11,226 nt of DNA from Cytophagales bacterium (lineage in GTDB: Bacteria; Bacteroidota; Bacteroidia; Cytophagales; 172606-1): NCBI GenBank assembly GCA_025455595.1, contig JALOMD010000227.1, forward strand, positions 1 to 11,226, given 5' to 3'. A program made the translations under genes and the position numbers. Below are positions 6,567 through 11,226 of this stretch, in pieces (position 1 is the first letter of the stretch; each line of letters begins with the position of its first letter). The notes under the pieces are model-generated. The model was not told where the DNA came from and did not search any database. It saw only the letters and a program-made list of their open reading frames with translations.

Positions 6567-6600
6567 ACCCAAGACCCAAGACTCACGACCCAAGACTCAG
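6567..6600. repeat. Heptamer tract overlapping the nuclease stop codon
   Basis: Consecutive 7-nt units ACCCAAG, ACCCAAG, ACTCACG, ACCCAAG and a partial ACTCAG. The last unit covers the TGA stop of the nuclease gene (6597-6599 on the + strand). Nearly the same heptamers recur at 10160-10187 before the TPR gene. Confidence 0.7.
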
Positions 6601-7199
6601 TTCCGCTGGTTGAGTTCGTCGCGGATTTTAGCGGCACGTTCGTAGTCTTCTTTTTCAAGGGCCTCGTCGAGCATGGTTTTGAGTTGTTCGCTGGAAATGT
6701 CTTTGAGCGGCTCGTTGCTGCTTGACTTTTTGGAGCCTTTTTTGGGCGTGTCCTCGTCACGGCTCACAACCGACTCGTCTTCCTCCGGTTCGGTCAGCAC
6801 AATGCCCGCTTCGGACAGAATCGGCTCGAAGGTGTAAATCGGCACGCCGAAACGCAGGCCGATGGCAATGGCATCCGACGGACGGGCATCCACTTCGGTC
6901 ATTTTCACGCCGTCGGTGCAGACGATTTTGGCGTAGAACACGCCTTCGCGCAGGTCGGAGATGACGATTTCGAGGATGGAGAACTTGAACGACTGCGCAA
7001 ACGACTTGAACAAGTCGTGCGTCATGGGCCGGTTGGGGACTATCTTCTCAATTTCAATGGCAATGGCTTGCGCCTCGAACATTCCGATGATGATAGGCAG
7101 GCGGCGGTTGCCGCGTTCTTCGCCCAGCACCAATGCAAAAGAACCCGACTGTGACTGGCTCGACGACAATCCTAATATTTCCAGTTTGATTTTGTCCAC
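6597..7199 (-). CDS. Bifunctional nuclease family protein (DUF151) with UVR motif
   Basis: Encodes 200 residues. Residues 2 to about 125 are a DUF151 / bifunctional nuclease domain: DKIKLEILGLSSSQSQSGSF, then LVLGEERGNRRLPIIIGMFEAQAIAIEIEK, RPMTHDLFKSF, and DARPSDAIAIGLRFGVPIY. The plant founder of the family has DNase and RNase activity; the bacterial role is not settled. A charged linker rich in Glu, Lys and Ser (about 134-165) leads to a C-terminal UVR motif of UvrB/UvrC type (ALEKEDYERAAKIRDEL, about 180-196), usually a protein-interaction helix pair. I chose GTG 7199 because homologs start right at this DKIKLEI segment and no ATG is near; the longer frame upstream reads through heptamer repeats and the palindrome at 7363. 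Single gene, convergent with the barrel gene. The tail ends ELNQRN inside a heptamer tract. Confidence 0.92.
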   Translation of the reverse strand: MDKIKLEILGLSSSQSQSGSFALVLGEERGNRRLPIIIGMFEAQAIAIEIEKIVPNRPMTHDLFKSFAQSFKFSILEIVISDLREGVFYAKIVCTDGVKMTEVDARPSDAIAIGLRFGVPIYTFEPILSEAGIVLTEPEEDESVVSRDEDTPKKGSKKSSSNEPLKDISSEQLKTMLDEALEKEDYERAAKIRDELNQRN

Positions 7200-7289
7200 G
7201 TGTGTAGCTTGATTGATGGCGCGGATTTTGGCAAACCCGCTTACAGGCTGCAATTTTAAGATATTTTGCCGAGCAAGAAAAATAAGGAA

Positions 7290-7317
7290 ACTCGGAATTC
7301 GGATTTTGGAATGCGGA
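7290..7317. repeat. Heptamer tract upstream of the nuclease gene
   Basis: Four 7-nt units ACTCGGA, ATTCGGA, TTTTGGA, ATGCGGA. They are the same family, in opposite orientation, as the tract at 7481-7515, with the palindrome copy 7 and the etfA terminator between the two. Part of the 321-bp gap between the nuclease start and the etfA stop. Confidence 0.6.
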
Positions 7318-7362
7318 AAGGAAAAAGGTGACAGGAATAAGGAGGCAAGGCGTGAGTACGGA

Positions 7363-7393
7363 AGCGTTTTGGGCAAAAAACGCTTAAAACGCT
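7363..7393 (+). repeat. Interspersed palindrome, copy 7
   Basis: AGCGTTTTGGGC and GCTTAAAACGCT arms of 12 with loop AAAAAAC. The inner GG/TT positions are G-U wobbles in a + strand transcript. Here that orientation does not match a neighbouring + strand gene, since both flanking genes are read leftward; this is the one copy that does not fit the 3'-end pattern. Confidence 0.65.
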
Positions 7394-7430
7394 ATCCCAA
7401 ACCGGAGCTTCAGACAATGTCTTTGGAATA

Positions 7431-7469
7431 AAAAAGAAAAAAGCCCCTCCTGACGAGCCAGAAGGGGCT
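7431..7469 (-). terminator. Rho-independent terminator of the etf cluster
   Basis: Read leftward: AGCCCCT (7469-7463), a loop with a short inner CTG/CAG pair, then AGGGGCT (7448-7442), followed by a T-rich run complementary to the A's at 7431-7442. Canonical stem plus T-tract, about 50 bp beyond the etfA stop. Confidence 0.82.
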
Positions 7470-7480
7470 GGAAGAAACTT

Positions 7481-7515
7481 TGTTCCACATTCCGCGTTCC
7501 GAAACCCGCGTTCCG
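7481..7515. repeat. Heptamer tract 3' of etfA
   Basis: Five 7-nt units TGTTCCA, CATTCCG, CGTTCCG, AAACCCG, CGTTCCG, ending 5 bp before the etfA stop codon (7521-7523). It lies between the stop and the terminator, hence in the mRNA 3' untranslated region. Confidence 0.65.
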
Positions 7516-7520
7516 TCAGG

Positions 7521-8480
7521 CTACCCCTGCGCGGCTTTGGTCAGGCGCGGCAGCACCTCGAACGCATCGCCCACGATGCCGTAGTCAGCGGCCTTGAAGA
7601 ACGGGGCTTCGGGGTCTTTGTTCACCACCACAATCACCTTCGACGAGTTCACACCGGCCAGGTGCTGGATGGCACCCGAAATGCCCACCGCAATGTACAG
7701 GTTCGGACTTACCTTGATGCCCGTCTGGCCCACGTGTTCGTGGTGCGGCCGCCAGCCCAAGTCCGAGACGGGCTTCGAGCAGCCGGTGGCGGCACCCAAG
7801 GCGTGGGCCAATTCCTCAATCAACCCCCAGTTTTCGGGGCCTTTCAGTCCGCGTCCGCCCGACACCACGATGTCGGCCTCGGTCAGCGACACCTCGCCCG
7901 ACGCTTTTTCCACGCCGGTCACCTTCACGGCGAAATCGGCATCGTTCAGCACCGGCGAGAATGCCTCGACGGGAGCCGCGCTGCCTGTTTCGGCGGGCGT
8001 GAACACGTTTTTCTTGATGGCCAGTATTTTCTTGGCCGATTTCATTTCGGTCACGGCAAAGGCCTTGCCTGTATAGATGCTGCGCTTCACGCGGAAGCCG
8101 TTGCCCAAGTCGGGCAGTTCGGTCACGTTGGCGGCCAGTCCCGCTTTCAGACGCGCCGCCACGCGCGAGGCCATCGCATCGGTGAGGCCCGACTTGGCCA
8201 GCACCACGATGTCGGCGTTTTCCTTTTCGGCGGCCTGCGCCAACACGCTGGCGTAGGCTTGCGAGCTGGGCGTGTTCAGGCGGCTGTCGGTGGCATGCAG
8301 GATTTTGGCCGCACCGGCTTTGCCCACGCTTTCCAACTCGGCGGCGGCTATTTCGCCCGCTACCAAGGCCGTGGCCGTGGTGCCGGTCATGCGGGCAACC
8401 TCGGCGGCGTAGCCGGTCGCTTCGAGCGATGATTTCTTGACCGATCCCTCGTCGGTTTCTATGAAAACAAGTACAGGCAT
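7521..8480 (-). CDS. etfA: Electron transfer flavoprotein, alpha subunit
   Basis: Encodes 319 residues, normal length. EtfA carries the FAD of the EtfAB heterodimer, which accepts electrons from acyl-CoA and other dehydrogenases and passes them to the membrane via ETF:quinone oxidoreductase. The N-terminal adenine-nucleotide-hydrolase-like domain starts MPVLVFIETDEGSVKK; the C-terminal FAD domain has GGRGLKG (208-214), the ALGAATGCSKPVSDLGW segment, VGQTG (250-254), GISGAIQH (266-273) and NKDPEAPFF...DYGIVGD. ATG 8480 fits homologs; the longer frame upstream translates a heptamer repeat tract. It is separated from its partner etfB by a small exported-protein gene and two repeat-rich gaps, which is unusual because the two are normally adjacent. 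A strong terminator follows. Confidence 0.96.
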   Translation of the reverse strand: MPVLVFIETDEGSVKKSSLEATGYAAEVARMTGTTATALVAGEIAAAELESVGKAGAAKILHATDSRLNTPSSQAYASVLAQAAEKENADIVVLAKSGLTDAMASRVAARLKAGLAANVTELPDLGNGFRVKRSIYTGKAFAVTEMKSAKKILAIKKNVFTPAETGSAAPVEAFSPVLNDADFAVKVTGVEKASGEVSLTEADIVVSGGRGLKGPENWGLIEELAHALGAATGCSKPVSDLGWRPHHEHVGQTGIKVSPNLYIAVGISGAIQHLAGVNSSKVIVVVNKDPEAPFFKAADYGIVGDAFEVLPRLTKAAQG

Positions 8481-8504
8481 GATGAAGTACGATTTAAAGT
8501 TTGG

Positions 8505-8584
8505 AACGTTTAACGTTTTGCGTTTATCGTTCAATGTTTTGGATTGAAACACAACGATAAACGTTAAACGATAGACGTTAAACG
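8505..8584. repeat. Inverted heptamer tracts between etfA and its upstream neighbour
   Basis: The left tract (8505-8531) has 7-nt units of type CGTTTAA, CGTTTTG, CGTTTAT, CGTTCAA; the right tract (8553-8584) has ACGATAA, ACGTTAA, ACGATAG, ACGTTAA. Because CGTTTAA-type and ACGTTAA-type units are near complements, the two tracts can pair over about 27 bp with scattered mismatches around a 21-nt loop. It fills almost the whole 110-bp gap upstream of etfA. Confidence 0.65.
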
Positions 8585-8590
8585 AATTGT

Positions 8591-8959
8591 TCACCGTTTT
8601 TCGCGGCGCAGCAGGTAACGGGTAATGAAAATGGACTCGGTGGCACCGGCGGTGGTTGTCGCCAGTTCCCAGCCGGCGTTCGAAAGTTCCTTCAGTTTCA
8701 GGGTCACTTTCACATCATTTTCTTCGATGTTGCTGAAGTTGATGCCGCCCATGCTGAAGAAATTGCTCATCTGCACTTCGTTCGACTTGCCGTTTTCGTC
8801 CGTGATCAGCATCCGCGAACGGCCCAAGCCACCCGCCACCAGCGATTCGATGACCGAAATCACCATGTATTCCTGCTTGGGAACCACGGGGGCTTGTGCA
8901 AACGACTGGTTGGTGAAAGCAACCAAGGCAAACAAAGCGATAATCAGGGATTTTTTCAT
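8591..8959 (-). CDS. Small exported protein of unknown function (possibly DUF4177-like)
   Basis: Encodes 122 residues. ATG 8959 gives a clear signal peptide (MKKSLIIALFALVAFTNQSFA, cleavage before QAPV). The mature part, about 100 residues, contains QEYMVISVIESLVAGGLGRSR, ITDENGKSNEVQMSNFF and a C-terminal LKELSNAGWELATTTAG...ESIFITRYLLRR. The 'L..L...GWEL......FITRYLLRR' ending recalls the small DUF4177-type fold, but that is a loose resemblance. No lipobox, membrane helix or catalytic motif is visible. It sits between etfB and etfA on the same strand and would be co-transcribed unless the repeats terminate transcription. A periplasmic protein has no obvious role with a cytoplasmic flavoprotein, so it is probably an insertion between them. 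Confidence 0.8.
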   Translation of the reverse strand: MKKSLIIALFALVAFTNQSFAQAPVVPKQEYMVISVIESLVAGGLGRSRMLITDENGKSNEVQMSNFFSMGGINFSNIEENDVKVTLKLKELSNAGWELATTTAGATESIFITRYLLRREKR

Positions 8960-9042
8960 AGTAATTGAGACGATGGATAAAGTGAACAGATAAAATGAAT
9001 GGGTCAATGCGGGAACGGCCAAAACGTTGTGGTGCATCGGTT

Positions 9043-9088
9043 CCACAGGGCGATGCCCTGTGCTGGGCTATTACGCCCCTTCGGGGCT
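9043..9088 (-). repeat. Composite intergenic repeat CCCAGCACAGGGC, copy 2
   Basis: Inverse copy of the element at 203-246: hairpin CACAGGGC-GAT-GCCCTGTG (9044-9062), spacer with TATTA, then hairpin GCCCC-TT-CGGGGC (about 9075-9087). It lies 4 bp from palindrome copy 8, so three hairpins stand in a row in the gap between etfB and the small exported gene. Confidence 0.7.
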
Positions 9089-9092
9089 GAAT

Positions 9093-9123
9093 GGCGTTTT
9101 GAGCAAATTTTGCCCAAAACGCC
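9093..9123 (-). repeat. Interspersed palindrome, copy 8
   Basis: GGCGTTTTGAGCAAA and TTTGCCCAAAACGCC arms of 15 with one non-complementary position, which is a G-U wobble on the - strand and A-C on the + strand. The hairpin therefore favours the leftward transcript, and it lies about 20 bp beyond the etfB stop. Confidence 0.7.
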
Positions 9124-9143
9124 TGAATTCTGAATTCATAATT
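9123..9143. repeat. Heptamer tract abutting the etfB stop
   Basis: Three 7-nt units CTGAATT, CTGAATT, CATAATT, two bases from the etfB stop codon (9146-9148). Short, so the periodicity alone is weak evidence, but the position matches the other tracts. Confidence 0.45.
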
Positions 9144-9145
9144 AG

Positions 9146-9886
9146 TTACAGCACTTTCGCTTCGTTTTTGAGCAAGGCGATGAGTTGCTCGGCGTTCTCG
9201 GCCGGAATCATCTTCACGGCTCCTTTGGGCGGCGGCAACTGGAATTCGGCCACGCCCGTCAGCGTTTCCTGCGAGGCGGGCTGAATCACTTGCAGCGGCT
9301 TGGTGCGGGCCGACATGATGCCGCGCATGTTCGGGATTTTCCACTCGGCGATGGGTTCCTGGCAGCCGGCCACCAGCGGCAGCGGCACTTCCACAAACTC
9401 CTTGCCGCCTTCTATTTCGCGGGCCATCTTGGCCACGTTGCCCGCAATGTCCAGTTTCATCACCGGCGACACCGACGGAATGCCGAGCATTTCGGCCACC
9501 AGCCCGTGCACTTGCCCGCCGTTGAAGTCAATGGACTCGCGGCCCATCAGGATCAAGTCGTAGTTGTGCTGCCGGGCCACGGCGGCAATTTGCTCGGCCA
9601 CGAAATACGCGTCGGTGGGTTCGGCGTTGATGCGGATGGCATCGTCGGCACCGACGGCCAACGCCTTGCGGATGGTCGGCTCGGTGTCGGCTTCGCCCAC
9701 GTTCAGCACCGTCACGGTGGTGCCCGGCGCGGCCTCCTTGATTTCGACGGCCCGCGCCAATGCGTAGTCGTCGTACGGCCCGGTGATGAACTGCACGCCG
9801 TTTTTGTTCAGCTTGGTATTGTTGTCGGTGAAGGATATTTTTGTCGTCGTGTCCGGCACGTGGGTAATGCAAACCAGTATCTTCAT
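9146..9886 (-). CDS. etfB: Electron transfer flavoprotein, beta subunit
   Basis: Encodes 246 residues, normal for EtfB. It pairs with EtfA and binds AMP rather than FAD. Visible: MKILVCITHVPDTTTKI at the N-terminus, FITGPYDDYALARAVEIKE, GADDAIRI, and the conserved GRESIDFNGGQVHGLVAEMLG (about 115-135), then the MKL...EGGKEFVEVPLPLV stretch and NMRGIMSARTKPLQV. ATG 9886 matches homologs; a longer frame to 10084 translates repeat DNA and covers the promoter match at 9972-9979. First gene of the leftward etfB / small exported protein / etfA cluster; 186 bp of repeats separates it from the next gene. Confidence 0.96.
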   Translation of the reverse strand: MKILVCITHVPDTTTKISFTDNNTKLNKNGVQFITGPYDDYALARAVEIKEAAPGTTVTVLNVGEADTEPTIRKALAVGADDAIRINAEPTDAYFVAEQIAAVARQHNYDLILMGRESIDFNGGQVHGLVAEMLGIPSVSPVMKLDIAGNVAKMAREIEGGKEFVEVPLPLVAGCQEPIAEWKIPNMRGIMSARTKPLQVIQPASQETLTGVAEFQLPPPKGAVKMIPAENAEQLIALLKNEAKVL

Positions 9887-9920
9887 GATGATGCGAAAAA
9901 TGGTTTTTGGTTGATGAACG

Positions 9921-9955
9921 ATTTGAAATCGAAAAATGGAAATTAGAAATCGGCT
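9921..9955. repeat. Heptamer tract in the etfB leader
   Basis: Five 7-nt units ATTTGAA, ATCGAAA, AATGGAA, ATTAGAA, ATCGGCT. It lies between the promoter match (9972-9979) and the etfB start (9886), so it would be transcribed as part of the 5' untranslated region. Confidence 0.55.
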
Positions 9956-9971
9956 GTCACGCGAAGGTGCG

Positions 9972-9979
9972 CAAATATA
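9972..9979 (-). promoter_or_regulatory. Putative Bacteroidota -7 box for etfB
   Basis: Read leftward: TATATTTG followed by C, an exact match to TAnnTTTG, with the +1 expected near 9965 and a leader of about 80 nt. The -33 element is weak (a TTAT-type sequence about 20 bp upstream). Its position upstream of 9886 supports that start. Confidence 0.5.
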
Positions 9980-10032
9980 AACGAATCTTTCCGTGAGGAA
10001 TAACATTCCGGCACCGAAAAATACCAATCCGG

Positions 10033-10072
10033 CCTCCCCCAACCCCCTCCCAAGGAGGGGGCTGTCTTTTTT
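10033..10072 (+). repeat. CCTCCCCC/GGAGGGGG hairpin repeat, single copy
   Basis: CCTCCCCCAACCCCCTCC, then loop CAA and GGAGGGGG (8-bp stem 10043-10050 with 10054-10061), followed by CTGTC and a T-run to 10072. The same element recurs at 10513-10544. It is terminator-like on the + strand, but no + strand gene lies directly upstream, so it probably spread as a repeat. Confidence 0.6.
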
Positions 10073-10077
10073 CAAAT

Positions 10078-10107
10078 GATTCAAGGATTGACATGATTGG
10101 AATAATT
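10078..10107. repeat. GATT-type tract with 8-9 nt period
   Basis: GATT at 10078, 10086 and 10095 and AATT at 10104, with variable 4-5 nt between them. It looks like another degenerate short-period tract, with a longer unit than the heptamers. The remainder of the 310-bp gap 9887-10197 holds the etfB leader, the hairpin repeat at 10033 and the heptamers at 10160. Confidence 0.4.
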
Positions 10108-10159
10108 CATGCCCATCACGAAAATCAATTGAGAATCACAGTTCCGACAAAGCGTTTTT

Positions 10160-10187
10160 ACCCAAGACTAAAGACCCAAGACTCATG
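10160..10187. repeat. Heptamer tract upstream of the TPR gene
   Basis: Four 7-nt units ACCCAAG, ACTAAAG, ACCCAAG, ACTCATG, ending 10 bp before the ATG at 10198. Same unit family and orientation as the tract at 6567-6600, 3.6 kb away, yet one precedes a start codon and the other covers a stop. Confidence 0.65.
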
Positions 10188-10197
10188 ACTTTTTAGT

Positions 10198-10509
10198 ATG
10201 ACCCGCCTCGAACAACTGCACGCTTTCCTGCTCGAAGACCCCGACGACCCGTTTACGCTGTACGCCTTGGCCACCGAATATCTGAAAACGGATGTGAACC
10301 AAGCACTTGCGTACTACGAAAAGCTGCTCGCCGAGCATCCGAACTATGTGGGCACCTACTACCACGCCGCCCGCCTCTACGCCGACTTGGGCCGCGCCGA
10401 TGATGCACAAAAAACGTACCGGAAAGGTTTGGAAGTAAGCCAAGCCGCCGGAAACCGCAACGCCCACCGCGAGCTGCAAGCCGCCTACCAGCAGTTTTTG
10501 GACGAATAG
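10198..10509 (+). CDS. Small tetratricopeptide-repeat (TPR) protein
   Basis: Encodes 103 residues. Two to three TPR-like helix pairs: FTLYALATEYLKTDVNQALAYYEKLLAEHP (about 18-48), then YVGTYYHAARLYADLGRADDAQKTYRKGLEVS (about 50-80), and a capping helix HRELQAAYQQFLDE. TPRs are protein-interaction scaffolds; no enzymatic motif, signal peptide or membrane segment is present, so it is probably cytoplasmic. Short stand-alone TPR proteins opening with a '..LEQLHAFLLEDPDDPFTLYALA' type sequence are, in my memory, common in Bacteroidota, but I know no specific role. ATG 10198 fits that opening. Monocistronic as far as visible, followed directly by a convergent repeat/terminator array. Confidence 0.88.
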   Translation: MTRLEQLHAFLLEDPDDPFTLYALATEYLKTDVNQALAYYEKLLAEHPNYVGTYYHAARLYADLGRADDAQKTYRKGLEVSQAAGNRNAHRELQAAYQQFLDE

Positions 10510-10512
10510 GGA

Positions 10513-10618
10513 GCCTCCCCCAACCCCCTCCGAAGGAGGGGGCTTTTAACTCCTCCCCCTTCGGGGGAGGCCGGGAGGGGGCTTTTCCCTCCCCTTGGGG
10601 GAGGGTCGGGGTGGGGCT
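10513..10618. terminator. Array of three GC-rich hairpin repeats between convergent genes
   Basis: Three head-to-tail elements fill the gap between the TPR stop (10509) and the dehydrogenase stop (10621): CCTCCCCCAACCCCCTCC-GAA-GGAGGGGGC with TTTT (10513-10544); CTCCCCCTTCGGGGGAG followed by GCCGGGAGGGGGCTTTT (10552-10586); and CCCTCCCCTTGGGGGAGGG followed by TCGGGGTGGGGCTTC (10587-10618). Each has a strong stem, and the first two end in short T-runs on the + strand. Likely a bidirectional terminator built from a repeat family also found at 10033. Confidence 0.7.
10597..10616 (+). other. Strict G-quadruplex motif
   Basis: Four G-runs of 5, 3, 4 and 4 with loops of 1, 2 and 1 nt (GGGGG-A-GGG-TC-GGGG-T-GGGG). 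This satisfies the strict G3+N1-7 pattern with very short loops. It lies on the + strand just past the third hairpin of the array, 4 bp from the dehydrogenase stop codon, i.e. on the strand opposite to that gene's mRNA. Confidence 0.6.
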
Positions 10619-10620
10619 TC

Positions 10621-11226
10621 TTATTTCAACGATACAAATCCGCCGTCAATGTCGTAGTTGGCTCCGGTGACGAAGCCCGCCTCGTCGCTGCACAGGTACA
10701 GGGCCAGCGAAGCCATCTCCTCCGGCGTACCCATGCGGCCGATGGGCTGCGTCTTGGCCAGTTTTTCGAACATTTCCTTCTCTTGGCCGGGGTAGTTCTT
10801 GCGCAGGAAATCGTCCACGAACGGCGTGTGGACGCGGCCCGGCGAGATGCAATTGCAACGGATGCGGTGTTCGAGGTAGTCGCGGGCCACGGACAGCGTC
10901 ATGCTGAAAACCGCCCCCTTGCTCATCGAATAGGCGAAACGGTCGGGGATGCCCACCGTGGCGGCCACCGAAGCCAGGTTCAAAATGGCTCCGCCGCCGT
11001 TGGCTTTCATGCGTTCGACGGCAAACATCATGCAGTTGTACACGCCCTTGACGTTGACGCGGAAAATCCGGTCGAAGTCGGCTTCGGGCGTGGTTTCCAG
11101 CCTGCCGACGTGCGACACGCCCGCGCTGTTGACCAGAATGTTCACCTGCCGGAACCCCTCGAATATCCGCCGCACCTCGGCTTGGTTCGACACGTCGCAT
11201 CGGAAAAAGGTCGCCTTGCCGCCCGC
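10621..11226 (-). CDS. Short-chain dehydrogenase/reductase (SDR), N-terminus outside the window
   Basis: 202 residues of a classical SDR are visible; the frame stays open to the right edge, with GGKATFFRCDVSNQAEV as the first readable part. The Rossmann TGxxxGxG motif (about 50 residues more) must lie beyond. Family features present: CDVS, VNSAGVSHVG (variant of NNAG), VKGVYNC, the catalytic Ser in ILNLASVAA, the YSMSK catalytic Tyr/Lys, RCNCISPGRVHTPF, and the C-terminal FVTGANYDIDGGF. A GTG at 11193 lies inside the conserved CDVS segment and is not the start. Reaction: NAD(P)-dependent oxidation or reduction of an alcohol or ketone; the substrate cannot be read from the sequence. The RCNCISPG...TPF part faintly recalls sugar-acid or hydroxybutyrate dehydrogenases. 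Convergent with the TPR gene. Confidence 0.93.
   Translation of the reverse strand, partial: AGGKATFFRCDVSNQAEVRRIFEGFRQVNILVNSAGVSHVGRLETTPEADFDRIFRVNVKGVYNCMMFAVERMKANGGGAILNLASVAATVGIPDRFAYSMSKGAVFSMTLSVARDYLEHRIRCNCISPGRVHTPFVDDFLRKNYPGQEKEMFEKLAKTQPIGRMGTPEEMASLALYLCSDEAGFVTGANYDIDGGFVSLK

Noticed and set aside
9887..10084. 66-residue N-terminal extension of EtfB
   Set aside because: Encoded by repeat and leader DNA including an exact -7 box; EtfB homologs start at MKILVCITHVPD.
363..10187. Tandem repeats as a CRISPR array
   Set aside because: Units are 7-15 bp, directly contiguous without spacers, and no cas genes are present.
1..11226. A defence, phage or mobile gene system
   Set aside because: No integrase, transposase, restriction, toxin-antitoxin or phage-like protein is encoded; all recognisable genes are metabolic, envelope or housekeeping. 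The EVE fragment alone is not evidence of a defence locus.

Overview
The window reads as a chromosomal stretch from a fairly GC-rich member of the Bacteroidota. Evidence: a secreted protein with a C-terminal type IX secretion (T9SS) sorting tail, a lipoprotein/outer-membrane pair resembling the Bacteroidota families DUF6452 and DUF6048, a bifunctional nuclease with a UVR tail, an EtfAB pair, and three good matches to the Bacteroidota -7 promoter box TAnnTTTG with no obvious Shine-Dalgarno sequences. A Saprospiria/Chitinophagia-type host is possible, but that is inference.

Layout. At 1-68 (-) lies the 5' end of an EVE-domain gene, divergent from a LOG-family nucleotide-5'-monophosphate phosphoribohydrolase gene (398-1075, +). 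Next is a large T9SS cargo protein (1296-3380, +), then dihydrolipoyl dehydrogenase (3596-4917, +), which carries two apparent deletions, one of them a frameshift. A translationally coupled lipoprotein/outer-membrane pair follows (5164-6284, +). It converges on the bifunctional nuclease gene (6597-7199, -, GTG start). The etf cluster reads leftward: etfB (9146-9886), a small exported protein (8591-8959), then etfA (7521-8480). A one-domain TPR gene (10198-10509, +) converges on a short-chain dehydrogenase (10621-11226, -) that runs off the right edge.

How the genes relate. LpdA and EtfAB are both FAD flavoproteins of central metabolism: the E3 subunit of 2-oxoacid dehydrogenases, and electron transfer from acyl-CoA and related dehydrogenases. 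The remaining genes look like unrelated housekeeping or surface genes in short transcription units. I see no phage, transposase, toxin-antitoxin, CRISPR or recognisable defence locus.

The unusual content is between the genes. Almost every intergenic gap is built from a few classes of small repeats: (i) a palindrome around GCGTTTTGGGC...GCCCAAAACGC, seen eight times; (ii) imperfect tandem tracts with a 7- or 8-nt period and a different sequence at each site, usually touching a start or stop codon; (iii) a composite CACAGGGC/GCCCTGTG element, two copies; (iv) an AGCCCCGTAGGGGCG element, four copies in mirror arrangement; and (v) CCTCCCCC/GGGGGAGG hairpins, one with a strict G-quadruplex pattern. 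These repeats are the best candidate here for something under-described. All repeat, hairpin and promoter calls were made by eye.
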